DNA of 64,000 nucleotides from Karalla daura (taxonomy: Eukaryota; Chordata; Actinopteri; Chaetodontiformes; Leiognathidae), in contig CM055189.1 of NCBI GenBank assembly GCA_029224185.1, positions 25,077,070 through 25,141,069 on the forward strand, written 5' to 3'. Shown here one piece after another: positions 11,205-24,025 of the stretch. The position numbers and the translations under genes are program-made. How positions within the stretch are numbered: the first letter of the stretch is position 1; every line of letters starts with the position of its first letter. The notes beneath the pieces were generated by a model. The model did no database searches. It saw nothing but the letters and a program-made list of their open reading frames with translations, and was not told where the DNA came from.

Positions 11205-13319
11205 AGAAACCACAATGAGTGTGGAGTTTTACAACGAGACACCGGGCGTAAATAATACAATACGGGATGGGTGAATTTGATTTGCCTGCAAGTCTAGATT
11301 TAGTCTGGTTCATCTAGTCAAACCGAGCCGGGCCTGCAGTCTTAACAGTGCAGTGTTTTCAGCCAGGGTTCAGGACCGAACACGTCTCTAGATTACTGGC
11401 TGCAGGGACTGTTATCTCCTGCAGTGGCTTTGAGGCCGTGTACCACAAACTGCCTGCAACATCTACAGACTTGAGAGGAGTTTTCAACCCACCCCAAACA
11501 CTCCTACACAACAGGGATTTTTAATGACCGAACAGCAGCACATACAGGTCTAGCCACACATAAAGCAGTGCCCCTTGGTGCAGTCTGCAGACAGAGCAGT
11601 TGCGTGTGATCACAAAATGCTGCGGGACGGGTTTGTCAGGCACCGGCTCACACAGTAGCTGTGATGCTCCATAAGAGCGGACTGCGGCGATGTTCGGTGG
11701 CTTTACACTTACATGAACATTTACACGTTTGACAGACGCTCTCATCCAAAGTGACTTACAACCGAGGGACTGCGTTAGTAGTGACAGTGCAACAAGAGGC
11801 TGTACTCTGGATAAACATTCCCCCCTATACGATCCTTATGTGGCAGACATGCTTTATAAAAAGGTTCATTTCACTCATAGGACATGTGACTATTCATCTG
11901 CTGCAGTCCGTATTGTGCCAGACGAAGACAACCAGGTGACTTGGTTGTAAAGACACGGACCCAAGATCCACACGTGAGCTCTCCGCTGTGCACACCAATG
12001 TGGAAGAGGAACTAATCGAACAACGGGCTCGCACGTAACCCGCGATCATCCAGCAAGTCATGAGAGCACCTGGACTTCCCGACCATCGGCCACCTGACGG
12101 TTCGGCATCCAAAGCAAGAGTGCGCGCCATGGTGTTTTTGTTCCCCTCTATCTCTCAACGGCACGGCTGCCACAGAGACGGCTCGGACGCATAACTAGCT
12201 GGCACGGGATGCTGGTGAATGGTATCCACAGCAACAAGTGTCAACCGGGTCCCCGAGCGCGTGCATCTTCTCATGAAGGCCGAGATGTGTGACCAAACGG
12301 CGCTGTCGTACACTGCCGTGTTGCATAGCACCGTCGCCCCGGGAGCAAAAGCACCTTCAGCTTCTACAACGTGCATAAGAATATGGAGTTAAGTTTGACT
12401 CGCACAGAAGTGAAACTGTTGTACCATACCAAGCTGTTGCAGCTGCAGCGCTTCAGGAAGCGGCCTCTGACAGCTGTGTGGCAGGAAGCTCACAGGGTGA
12501 CAGCATGAGATAGCATTAGCATGTGTGAACCAAACAGGAACTAGAAAGTCTACCGTGGCAATGCCTCGGGTCACTCTACAGAAAGATGACCCGGGCCCAA
12601 ATAAAAGATTTATCAGCGGACATCTGAGTCAAGAGTCACTTGACTGGCCTAACATGGTCGTTTGGTCTAGTTTATAAAAAAAAAGGTCAAAACTTTGAGT
12701 GTTTTTTTGTAGCCTGCTGCAATGTCAACATACCAGCAGGAACAAGCGGAAAGAAGGCCACAAAGGAGAAGCACAAGTCGTCGTCTTAGTAATAATATTA
12801 ACGAAACACAACAGTGAGGAGCGATGCTTCCAGGGAGAATCTACCGGGAGGGGGAGAGGGAGAGGAGGCTCACCAGTGCTCCTGTGGAAGTTCTTGTTGT
12901 TGATGATGATGCACTGGCCGATGCAGGGGAAGCCGAGGCTGTATCTGAAGCTCTGGGAGCTGGGCTTGGCATCCACGTCCGTGGTGCCCGAGGACGTGGA
13001 AACCTGAGACCTGGCGGTTCCGAACAAAGACAAACAGGTTTCAAACGCATCGTCATGACGCGAGCGTCGACGGGGCTCCGCATATCACAATGGTTCAACA
13101 CAGGAAGGAAGCAGCACACAGCACAGCACAGCAGCCTGCATATAGTAGCCTACATATGGCAGGAAAACAGCCTCATCATCAACATGGCCAGAACAATGAG
13201 GCTCGGACACACAAGAGAACACACGGCTGAGCGGCTCAGTGACCGGCAAGCGGGACTCACTCCTCTCCGTCGCCTCGCCTGGCGTCAATGGAGTCCTCTC
13301 CGGCGCCACTTCCCGACAT
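9752..13319 (-). CDS. casp3: Caspase-3, complete gene, 6 coding exons
   Basis: Executioner cysteine protease of apoptosis that cleaves after DEVD-type sites. Coding exons, in transcript order: 13319-13261, 13010-12874, 10916-10788, 10629-10454, 10336-10225, 9981-9752. They join in phase to 280 codons plus stop; human CASP3 has 277 residues. Catalytic His127 lies in LLSHGDEG and catalytic Cys169 in QACRG, 42 residues apart as in human. The QACRG motif is split by an intron after the Gln. The large/small subunit linker carries VETD followed by Ser, the expected activation cleavage after Asp181. The small subunit has YYSWRN and GSWFIQSLC and ends LTKELYFCP. The prodomain is short, as in effector caspases. 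The sequence resembles zebrafish caspase-3a as remembered; the a/b duplicate cannot be fixed without a tree. A (CA)n and a long (AT)n run lie in introns. Confidence 0.96.
10384..10409. repeat. (CA)n microsatellite in a casp3 intron
   Basis: An uninterrupted run in the intron between the exon ending in FFIQ and the exon beginning ACRG. That intron is only about 117 nt, so the repeat makes up roughly a fifth of it. Confidence 0.9.
10985..11060. repeat. (AT)n microsatellite in a casp3 intron
   Basis: About 75 bp of nearly pure AT, with a TATG interruption near the right end. It lies in the 2-kb casp3 intron between 10917 and 12873. Confidence 0.95.
11171..11201. repeat. (TG)n microsatellite in a casp3 intron
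   Basis: About 15 uninterrupted TG units, about 110 bp right of the AT run. Confidence 0.92.
11715..11815. repeat. Teleost dispersed-repeat fragment in a casp3 intron
   Basis: The segment containing GACAGACGCTCTCATCCAAA and GTGACTTACAA matches a phrase I know from many fish genomes (gcagacgctcttatccagag followed by cgacttaca), part of a widespread interspersed element. Its ends could not be set, and the class of the element is not certain. Confidence 0.5.
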
Positions 13320-16267
13320 ATTTACTAAGATTTCTTGTTGGGGCGCGTCAGCGGCCACACGCCGACAGTGGAACGACACAGGCTGCAGGGTGCTGGGGCG
13401 TATGGGCAGAGGGTGCAGCCTCAGTCAGCTACGCGTGGCTTGTAAACAAAGCTGGTGACGTCACGCCGCGGCGGGTGCACTCGCTTGAGGATGCGGCGCC
13501 TCCCGCCCGGTCACAGCCCGCCGCGGAGACGCCGACCCGCGAACCGAACACACATCTCTGGAAGTTCATCCGAACAAGTCGGCTTTTTAGTGAAAAAAAA
13601 AAACGTTTAAAAGCGTAATAATGATTAACAATTAAGCGACGTGTTAGTGGACCGGCCCCGTTTAAGGTGAACACCCCAGTACATGTATATGTCCACGTGC
13701 TTCCACGACGCCAATGTCCACACCTCGTGTCGAAACTCGGCTGAAGATTAACGCGATTTATCTACAATACAGTCCCAATCAACCCAAATATGGCCCGTCA
13801 GGGCAGGAATTTTTCCTCCAATTTTTCAAATTAAAATCTGTTTTAATTTACATTTTCCGACACATTTTAATGTCTCAAGAGGAATCTATGGTTGGAATTT
13901 ATTAAACCACATACGTTCCTCATTTTCAAGAACAAACTAAAACAATATTGCAGATATGAGTAGATATTCTGCACATCTTGAGTCAAATTCTATTAAGTGT
14001 ACATTTAGTTTACATTTGAAACTCACTTTCATTTACTCCTGTGTGCTGTGTCACACAGAGTAAATGAAAGTGAGAAAAAAATCCAAACAGCTTGAAACTC
14101 ATAATACATTTTTGACATCTTTGACAATGTCTATGCATTTGTATAAAGAGTTTAAAATACCATAAATTATAGACCAAAGACCACAGAGACATACAGTTAG
14201 TGTCCATTCAGACTTTAATATTTTCAACCTCTAACACAATCCTGCTCAAAAACAAACAAACCAACAAACAAAAAAACTGCATTGAAGGACAGAAAAAGTG
14301 GAAAATATACTCAGAAATGATTCAATACATTATATTAATATATTTGAAGTAATGGACATGTGTTTGCAACTACTGAACACAGAATAGGAAAACTTTTCCT
14401 AAACCACCTCACGAAAAGACAAACTCTTCCCCATAGCCAAATATCAAACATTTCTCAGTCAGAGACAGAGGTGGAGCATGACGGCGCTAAAAACCAAAAA
14501 GATACAGACAACACATGGAAAAGACAGGACAGGCAGAAACCTGTGTAAACTCTTGTTAGGTCAAAAGTGACAGTGAAAGCTGTACATTATACACACCTAC
14601 ACGCACGCAGCACGTTCTTATCATTCAAAATAAAGCTGTGGGTGGCTCAAGGGAAAAGGTGAAGACAGACCATGAAAAAGCATTCGGTTCTCGGAGGGAA
14701 AAGAAAAAAAAGGTGAAAAAAGTGCATCACTGCCATTAAGATTCTCGATCGATATAACCAGTTAATAACAATTACTTTACTATAGAATATATGTACAGAT
14801 ATTTGCAACGTTGTTTTGTAATCTTCATTTTCAGTGTTCTCCTTTTAAGTACACTTGAATATAAAATTAGATTTTGATTCTCACTAACCACACAGCCCTT
14901 CCAGAGGAAACAGACAAGAAAAAGAGACAAATATGTGACAGCGTTTCGCTTTTTCTCGTTCTCACGTCACACATTTCACTTTGTGCCACATGTACACACA
15001 CACAGGCACTCTTATTGCTTTCTGTTAGACATCTACACTCAGAATGCACACAAAGACTAAAAGAATCTAAAATAAAGATTGAACCTGAAATCAGTGTGTG
15101 TGTGCGCGTGTGTGTATGGTAATGTAGTCTGGTGGCAAACCACTTCTGAATGATTGTTGCACCCACTGTTGGTAATAGCAGGCTCCAGAATAAAGAATAT
15201 CATATTAAATAAAAAATGCATTCTAATAAAATGAATGTGCTATGCTCAGAAACGTCATTCTATGATAAAAAAAGGAATAGAAAAAGTCGTGATGTCAATC
15301 ATAGGTGATGAAAAAAGGTTTAAAAAATTGTTACATATGGAAAAAAAGTATTGAGCCATTAAAGACCCACAGTTAGGGATTCTTAAAATAATCAAATCAG
15401 ACTTCATATGTTTATGAGGTGTGTGATCACAAGGAACTTCATCTTTTCACCACTATTACACATCACATTTGACACAGGGATCGGGGGAATAACAGGGAGA
15501 CAGAACAATGCCATATTTTGAAATGGGTCTTGTAGAGTGTAAAACATGGGATAGCACTGAGATTCCACATCAGGGTATCAAGTAGCACCGCAAATCACTA
15601 AAAGAAAAGAATCAAAAGGCAAACTTCACATTTGATACCAGTCCAAATGTTGAAAGTTGAATGGGAGTTGGGTGCCTTTGGACCAAAATTTAACCAGAGC
15701 CAGTGAATCCCACATCACGTATCCACCTAGTGTGGTTTTTGTTATGCGGTCTGAAATCAAACCACGGAAAAAGTGAAGTGCTAGATTTTCGGAGTAAAAT
15801 TACACTTTGACCTGGAGTGGTGCTGTGCTGGGGAAGCTGCATAAACCCAGGGCTGAAATCATTTTCATTGGTCCTGCACAACACAACCAAACATAAACAA
15901 TGGCAGATCAGTCCAAGTCTGTGCACTGGAGGAAGCCTGTGACCTTGGTGGTAAATGACGAGCACGGATAGTGTTCAAGAGGTGGTTGGGGAAATAATAC
16001 CGCTGCAGTGTCTCAACAGTGCTAGAATATGCATTGGATCTACGTTACGGGTGAAGTGTTTCATTTCCTGAATCCTGAGCAAATCGCTGCTGGAGAAAGT
16101 GAGCGGCGGCCAGGCCAGAGGAAGACCAGAGGAGGAACCTGTGGACAGGCAGGACAAAGCGTCAAACTGGACCCCCCCGCTGGAGCTGATGCAAGGTAAG
16201 GCAGGTCACCTCTTACCGGCTCGTCATCAGGACACAGCAGAGGCAAACAGGCTCAACCAGACTGGGA
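13320..16267. other. Intergenic: casp3 promoter side and osbp 3' region
   Basis: Next to casp3 (13320-13560) the sequence is CpG-rich and is the probable casp3 promoter. The part next to osbp is probably a long osbp 3' UTR. Minus-strand signal candidates are AATAAA at 13898-13903 and an ATTAAA variant near 14212-14217; neither is proven. A strong hairpin lies at 14022-14074. No other coding exon is seen. Confidence 0.45.
14022..14074. repeat. Near-perfect inverted repeat (hairpin)
   Basis: Left arm 14022-14037 begins CTCACTTTCATTTACT and pairs perfectly with 14059-14074. A single unpaired C at 14038 follows, then seven more pairs (14039-14045 with 14052-14058) and a six-base loop. The stem is therefore 23 bp with one bulge. 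The flanks do not extend the pairing. It lies between casp3 and osbp, possibly within the osbp 3' UTR. Confidence 0.9.
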
Positions 16268-19200
16268 TCAGAAGATGTCGGGGCACATGTCCCAGCTGCC
16301 TTGGTCCTTCGCCTCCCAGTAGCCTCCCTTGTAGACGTGCAAGGTCTCGCCAGATGCAGGGTCGTCGATCTTCTCAAACCACAGTGCTTGGTAGTTGTCT
16401 GGATGGGCACCTGATGGAAACGAAAGACCGTCTTAAAGCAAGAAGCTGCTGAGCGAGCAAAAGTGGATTGTGCTCGATTAAACGGACATTCTTTCAAAAC
16501 ATTGACAAAAAAAGTAAGAAAGGAAAAAAACCTTTCCAACCACGTGGTCAGACACACTATACTCACACTGAAAACGAAACAAAAGGGCGGGAGAGTGACT
16601 AGCTGCTTCTCTGTTACATGCTATGGGGCCATTCAGGCTGAAAATCTAATGCAACACTCCTGGAGCAAATGCAGGCACATTTTCCTAGTCAGCTACAGCC
16701 ATCGGTGAGCTTCAGCTACCAGTTCAAACTAGAGAAACACAAACGAAAAAAAAACTACCGATACAACAGGGGATGATTGAGAGCAACACTTGCTTTTGAC
16801 TTGAGCTCCATAAGGACCTTCCCTTTCTTCCACTGAGAGAGAACAAGTTTCGAAAGGAGGCGGTGAGGAGGTGGCAAAACGGAGGGGCTCTGAATCTAAA
16901 ACTAGATGAAACTACCGGCACTTCCTGCGTTCTATTCTGTCAGGGCATGATCGGAATACTTGCTTGGGCAAGGGAGGAGTGGAGGTCCGTACGGGGCTGA
17001 AACAGATGAATTTTGCGTGTGAATCTTTGACAGTCGGAGAGGTAAAAGGTGGGGGGCATGAAAACGTGAAGGTGGGGATAGAGAGAAGAGCAGAGAGCGG
17101 AATGTGAGGGGCTACTTGCATGCAACGGGCGTGTGAGGAGGGGAGTCCTCTGTGTCAGCTTAATACCAACACAAAAACACATGTCAATGCACAGCTCAGA
17201 CAGTCTTCATTGCGCTCATTTCTGAAGGGCTCCGTGGAGCACTTTCTATGCAATATCACTACTGAAGGGGAACAGGTTTTAAAGGAGATTTTTTTTTTTG
17301 CTTTACTCCAAATAAGGTGTATTTTGAAACATGTATATGCAATATAGAGATAGGCTATGAAATCTTACAGGATAGGAACCTGCGCACAAGTTATATCCAT
17401 ACTAGGTTGCACAACTTGAATTTCGATATCCACGACTGAAACTTCCCTACAGTGCAATCACTTACCTAAAGTGAAAATATACACATCTTATGTCAAATTA
17501 ACCTAGTGCACACTAGTCTTGTGTGTGTGTTTGAGCTACTGTGCTGCTGCTGCTGCTACTGTTGAGAAACAGCTGCGGTTCTGATTTCAACAGCCGGTCA
17601 TGATGTAAAGCTTAGTTCCCCCTCGCTGCGTTCTCCAACGCTACGCCAAGCACACATCAGCTGTACCGACTACCCAGTGGCGTGGAGTGATACTTGCTTT
17701 CATCAGAAACCTCATTTGCCTCTGTGCCCGTCTCCACTGAATCGGCTGAATGGAACAGAAGTGGATGAAACAAACGGAAAAAGGTGAGTGAAGGTCTGTG
17801 TTGCAAGGTGGTGACAGCAGAAGACACTGGACGCCTCCCTGGCTTATTATAAGTCCAATATTACTATTATAAGTTCATCTAGACTGCGGATCAAGGTCGG
17901 TGGGGAGGAGGGGGGGACTGAGAGAAGAGTACTTGCTTTTCAAGGGCGAATCATTGATCGACTCCTCAGTGACAGCTTAGGGACGAGACGAGAGACAAGC
18001 AGACGGGGGCATTCCAAGACAGACAGAGTGGACAAGAAGATGAGTGGACAGAAAAACGGCCGGGCGCCGGCACACCACCGGCAGGCGGCGGTGGCAGGCC
18101 CGGGCTACGGTGCTCTTCGGTACCTTCCTCCGGAGTGCTGGCGGCTTTCACGGCCTCCCTCTCCCTCTCCCGGCGGGTGAGGCGCTGCTTCTCCTCCAGC
18201 CGCTGTTTCTCCGCGTTGGCCTCGTCCCAGCGGCCGTCCTCCATCAGCCGCTGGTCGGGCCGCCGCCGGCTGTCCGTGGGCGCCACGCCCTCTTCGGACT
18301 CGTTGAGCGTCAGGGCCAGAGAGGAGAAGTAGTACATGTTCTCGGCCCCCTCCCTGGAGGCGTCAGATCAGAGGTGCAAAGCTGTAAACGGCTGTCGTCA
18401 CGGAGCGTCTTCTGCTGAAACCTCTGACTTACGGTAAGGGGTTCTTTGTCCAGATTTCTTTGGCTTTGAGAGTTTGATAGACGGTCCTCTGTTTGCCTTC
18501 GGTGCCGTTCTCCCCTTTGCTGCTCTGGGTTATTCTGGAAAATTCCATTTTCTCATCCCAGGTTCCTGACAGCACGTAATGGGCCTTCCCGTCCTTGTCT
18601 GTGACCACCCCTGTGACCTGAGGCGCAGACGGAGCTCTCATTGACAGGCACAAACCAGGACTCAATGGTGCACAATAGACAGGGAGTCATTGAGAGAATA
18701 TGCATCCTGGCTGTACATACAGTAAGCTCCATACAACAAGAACATCAAGTAAAGCCTGTGAAAATCCCACCTTTCTTGGTACATCTCTGGAGAAGTAACT
18801 GTAAGGAGCAAACTTGAGGTGACAGCGATCTCCTGTCTTGTGGTTGACCACATCTATCTCCCCTGACTGCAGTAGGAGAAAACAGACAGACAACGTGCTT
18901 TGTTCCCGAGGACTTGAAGGACATACCCACAGAATTATAAGCCAAACTGGCGCTTTTATTCAGCTTCAAGAGCTTCGCAGAGGTTGTAAGCTTTATCATT
19001 ACCTGATCGATCCACAATTTCCCAACAATGATGTTATGTACAGTTGTGGTCACTTTCTTCCAGGAGTAGTGATTGTTGCTCTTGTCAAACAGACACTGGA
19101 TAGAACCTGGGGTGGGAGGTGGCATGATGTCAGAGTCACTGAGGGCATTTCGAACCTGCTTGCCATCATTACAAATGAAAGATTCTCTGGCAGTGGCCTG

Positions 19201-21721
19201 ACAGAGAGAACCAGGAGCTTGGCCTTCCCCGACTACTGTTCAGGTACTGCCATCATTTTACAGGCAAACCAGGGAAGTAGCTTGTCCACGCATAATCATT
19301 TCCCCAATTCAGAGTGTCAGAAAAGCTACACACAGATCAAGCCACTGCGTCTGCACTGGACACACTCACCCAAAGGCATGATGGAAAGATATTTCCCTCT
19401 GAACTTGCTGGCCAGGGTGATTTCTTGTCTGAGACTCCAGCCCTTTTCTGAGAAGGCGTGATGAGCAGCAGCGGGTGGGTGATGGCTCACCTGACATGAC
19501 GAGAGGCAGTGAGAGGTTGCGCCATCACAGTTACGACTCGAAGGACTAGGAATGGTCTGTTCTCCGCATACCTGCTCACAGAGGGAGCGGTAGCCGCACT
19601 CTCGGAGCCGGTCCAGCTCGAAGGTCTCCCCCAGCAGAGGATTGAAGGGTTTTCCTGTGCGGTGGACGGTGGTGGAGTAGGAGGACACCGTGAAAGCGGC
19701 CACATAACACATCTGCTCCAGGGAGCTCTGACACTTGGAAGCCTTGTCCAGCAGCTCGTAGTACTCCAGGTCTTCGGACAGACGTTGCAGCATTGAGAGA
19801 GGCTCGTTGAAATTCACCTAATGGGTGCACAGACATAGAGAAAGGGCAGCAGAAATTGCGGACTACCCTCAGCACTCGGAGGCAAAAAGAAGCATAGGTT
19901 CCTTACAGGCATCGGTATCTTTGAGAGCTCCTTCCCAATACAGTTCTTCATGATGCTCCACAGATTGAGGTAATAGTTGGGCTTGTCTGGGATACGAGTC
20001 CGTCTCTGTCTGAGTGGCTCAAGCTCAAGGGGCTGTGGGGACTCTGGATTGGATGCCAAGGACAGCTCATCGAACTGGATGGTAAATGGGAAAGAAGAAA
20101 AAGCGCCTAAGGGTCAGGAAACTGGATGGAAGAGAGATCAATACAGATCAAAACCTGGCCAGAAAAACAAAGGCGACACACATTTACGGACTGATCGTCT
20201 GTCCCAGTCTCACTGCTGATCCCGCTGACGTTGCTGCCTGATCTCCTGGTGGACACATGAAAATCGTTCCATTTGAAACAGGTCTCAAGAGGTTAAAGAA
20301 TAAAACCCCCCGAAACATACGGTTACCAACCTGTGATACTTGGGGTCTGCAGGTACAGTGATGAACTCTGCTGGGTCTTCCATAGCATCAAAGAACTCAT
20401 TGTCATCGTCCTCATCACTGGCATCACCCTTCCCTGAGACACCACCTACAGCAAAAGACACGCGATGACCTTGGGTTCACAGGACGTGGTTCAGCAGTGG
20501 CAATGAGAGTATTATTAGTTATGTTAGTCACCTAAGGCGGGATTGCTGAATGAGGGTGGGAGAACTGTAGCTCCTCTGAAAGCTCTCTCCAGGTGGTTGT
20601 GCTGCTTGGCCAGCTGCTCCAGGGTCTCCTCCAGCCTTATTCGCTGGTCCCGTTCGGTCTGTAAAGCCTTCTGCCAGCGCTTACTGTGGTTCTGGGCCAG
20701 GGAGAGGAAGTCTCTACACGCCTTGGGGAGCACGCAAAAACAAGACAGTCAGCGACGATGTTGTGCGTTCCTCAGCGGTTCACTGTCTAGGTGAATTACA
20801 TTGATCATGGCGTTGGAGGTGATCCTGAACAGCGTAGCCCTCTCTGTGACTTGTCTGATCTTCTCTCCCATGTCCCCTCCAGCACGCAGCCCCTCCAGTT
20901 CTGACAGAGACCTGTGGGTGTGGAATAAAGGAATGGGTGAATGAGGGGCTAACAAATGTACTTAATGACCTGGTAACAGATGTGATCAGTGATACCTTTG
21001 GAGGGCAGAGCCATGCTTGACAATGAGGTCATTGCAGGTGGTGAGGTCCTCTACTTTACTGTTGAGTGTGCGGAGTGTGGACTGGACTTCTGCGTTACGG
21101 CAGCCTCCACCCTGTCCTGAGGTGGGGGGCGCTGAGGGACAATCATCACCCGACTCATCTGAGGGACAGTAAAGGGACACATAGTACAACCAGAGCAAGG
21201 GCGGAGGAACCCATGTCTTCAGCACATGTCATCACCTGACTCGGCCTGCATGCCCACAGCCTTTGCCTTGGCGAGCTCCAGAGCCGTGATCCATCGCTGG
21301 CGCTCGACCTCAGAGTTGGCCTTCAGGTGGTAGGTCTGAGCTCCTCCGTTGGAGATGACAAAGTTACAGGAGTCCTCCACAGCAATGTTGGCTGTGGCCA
21401 GGTTGATGGTTCCTCGGCATGTGTGACCCATCTCTGCCTGGGTCCTGGAGATCAACAAACAGAAGGATGATCACGTACAGAGTTTCTACATCTCTATTGT
21501 ATGAGCTAAGGAACACTATGCCACTCATTGCTCATTGAAATGGACTACGGCAAAGCACACAGGCAAACACTCAGGCACGCAACTCACCTGTAATAAGACA
21601 GCAGTCCATTGCTGAGAACAAACCAGCGTCTCTGGTAACCTTTGATGTAGTTGGTCCATTTGAAGAGCCAACCCTTGTACGTGTCTCCCGGGGTTGGAGT
21701 GGGGGGTTTGGGCTCTGACAT
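16268..21721 (-). CDS. osbp: Oxysterol-binding protein (OSBP/OSBP2 type), 15 coding exons
   Basis: Lipid-exchange protein at ER-trans-Golgi contacts that swaps cholesterol/oxysterol for PI4P. Exons in order: 21721-21588, 21444-21236, 21158-20996, 20911-20800, 20721-20532, 20445-20331, 20245-20188, 20074-19907, 19817-19572, 19490-19370, 19106-19003, 18866-18771, 18617-18433, 18353-18124, 16410-16268; about 757 aa. The start is MSEPKPPTPTPGDTYKGWLF, without the long Ala/Gly-rich leader of human OSBP. The PH domain (about residues 17-110) has WTNYIKGYQRRWFVLSNG. A FFAT motif, EFFDAME (about 286-292), should bind VAP. The lipid-binding ORD follows, with the signature EQVSHHPP (about 464-471) split by an intron. 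The C-terminus is WDMCPDIF. The PH half reads like OSBP and the ORD and tail (KAHYVLSG, TVYQTL) more like OSBP2, so the paralogue is open. Confidence 0.9.
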
Positions 21722-22910
21722 CTCAACAGCCTGGAGTTACACTGGGTGAAGTTAGAGACCCAGATGAATATTTACACAACATATTAGTACGACTGCTACA
21801 TGCATATGAAATGTATGCATGTATGTATGTATGTATTGAAAGGTATGTTATGCAAGATGCGTTGATGTTGTTGATGATATGTATATGACAGCTATGTTAT
21901 GCAGTTAATTTATCTATTGTTCTATCTATTACTGTTGTATATATTTTTTAAAGCAATTTATGTGTTTTTATACTGTTCTGCTGTAATTAAAAAATGTATA
22001 TAGTGACCTTGAGTAGTCTGTAAGACACATATGAATCAAATGTATTACTAACATCGTTATTACGACATTAATTTATCATTATTTTATATTAAACTTTCTC
22101 ATGGATAGAGAAAAACGTGTTTTGCCAGCCTAATATTCGGCCATGAATAACCTTAAATGTCAGCTTTCATAAATAGTTATTGGTGACATGAAAACCATAA
22201 AGTCAACACCGAAGTCACTAACTTGCCAGTGTTGGAAATGACACTACATCATCATAAACGACTTGGTGCCATTCTCCTTGCCTGTTTTCCGCACCAATCA
22301 CCAGAGTCAAATACTAGCAGCTGTAGAACTACATTGTAATACTCCTATAGAATAAATCAGGTTGTGATTGTATAAGCTGCATGATCCACATGCGACAGTG
22401 TGATTGTAACGTTGCCAGAGCTGTGGATGTTAGCTTGGCAACGTCACTTAGTCTCAAGAATACGGAGCTGTTTTCAACCTCGAAGTCTGGGTAGAATCAC
22501 TAATCTACATACTACGACGCAACAATATGGGTGAGGTGTTGACACGAGTCCTTGAGTAATAATCTGTTTAGCTAACGTAAACACTATGAGAGCACATAGC
22601 ACAGTAGCAGAGTGGGAGTTATATCTATATATGTGTGTCAGGTAAACACGGGCTAGACGCTGGAAGCTACTCCCGGCTACTGAAGCCAATTCCTCAGCTC
22701 AAAGCTCCTTAAAACAGTGCTGGTTAGTCCGTCACTAAGCTCGTTGCTAGCCGGGAGGACAGGGGCATCCAGCGATCATCCCGCACCTCCGGACTCCTTC
22801 CCGGTCATTTCAAGAGACGAGAAGGCGCGCCGGGGTTGCTTACCGCGCAGGACTTCAGCGGAGTCAGCGGAGCTCATCTCTGGCCGGGCTGAAGGGGTGT
22901 TAGCTGGCTG
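21722..22910 (-). other. osbp 5' UTR exon and uORF
   Basis: The coding exon has 9 nt of leader after an acceptor AG at 21732-21731. A likely upstream exon ends at donor 22844 (CGCG followed by GTAAGC). It contains an ATG at 22877 in good context (CCAGAG before it) that opens a 13-residue uORF, MSSADSAEVLRG plus Cys across the junction. Its TGA (21725-21723) ends one base before the main ATG. The intron between them (21731-22843) is AT-rich and holds no recognised gene. The upstream exon is inferred from its donor and CpG-rich promoter context, not from transcripts. Confidence 0.5.
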
Positions 22911-24019
22911 CCGCTAGCTCTGCTAACTACTCTCACTCATCAATTAACGGGATCGACTACTTTGCTACAGGTTGTGCAACGTCTAAGCCGTCCGGTGTGC
23001 CCAGTACTGGTCAACAGTAGTTCCGCTGGGAACCGACCACAGAATTACTGTCTTCGCCTCGCAGCCGATTCCCTCTCTCTCTTTCTTTCTCTCTCTCTCT
23101 CTATATGTATGTATACAAACATCATTCGGACACTTTCTATTTATTGTTCTGTACAGTCTGATATGTGTTCTAATGACAAAAAACAAGTATTCAAAATATA
23201 TTTAAGTCGCTCTGTCACGTCTATTTCATGAGCTGAAGAGCAGATGTCTCGACGGCATCACACTGTTTTTATTAAATGCTTACTGAAACTGCAATATATT
23301 AAATTCTGAGTGAGATGGAAAACACACTGCAGTGACTACCCAACACTACAAGGCACGCTAAAATGATGTGTCACGTGATTGTACAGTCCAGCGATGGACC
23401 GTTTCCTCCCAAGGACATCAATTCAGTTTCTGTCCATCTGCAGAGGGTGGTAGGGGGCAGCTGGAAGTCACAGCACACAGCATCCGGGGATAAATAAAAG
23501 TACTAAAGCCTGATGACCATTCACACTAAACTATACAGATGTATCATTACATGTTTAATAACTCACTCAGGGAGAGTCCAGCAGTCTCGCTATTCCTCTT
23601 AACTTACTGCTGTTCTCTACACTTATGCCATCTCTAATCTTAGACATCATAGTTCTCAAAGGAGACATGGTTTCTACCCATATCCTGATTTGTTTCAATA
23701 AAACAACCAAAGCAAAGCATGTTGTGATATTTAATGATTTTCATATTGACAACTGCTTTATATTCTCTGAACAAATGCCATTATTCTATCTATAATGGCT
23801 ATTTATATCCCAAGACAAAATTAATTTAACTTTTTCTTCTTGCTTAACATTTAATCCCCTTATCTCTTTCTAATACACCAGTTATTGATCTCAAACCATA
23901 AAATGTCATGATTTAAATTTACACTACTAAAGATACATTCACAATGTGTTTTCACTTTTTCCCTTGGATATCTGCAACAGAAATAAAAACACGTGCTAAA
24001 TTATCTCACAGACACTCAG

Positions 24020-24025
24020 TTTATT
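24020..24025 (-). terminator. Candidate sart1 polyadenylation signal
   Basis: The minus strand reads AATAAA about 175 nt past the sart1 stop. The predicted 3' UTR would be short and would include the poly-G run, which is poly-C on the plus strand. Confidence 0.5.

Noticed and set aside
12824..13618. Plus-strand 264-codon ORF
   Set aside because: It overlaps two casp3 exons and their splice sites on the opposite strand; an antisense shadow with no family resemblance.
14022..14074. The hairpin as a canonical microRNA gene
   Set aside because: The 23-bp stem with a six-base loop and no flanking pairing is too short for a usual pre-miRNA, so it is reported only as a hairpin.
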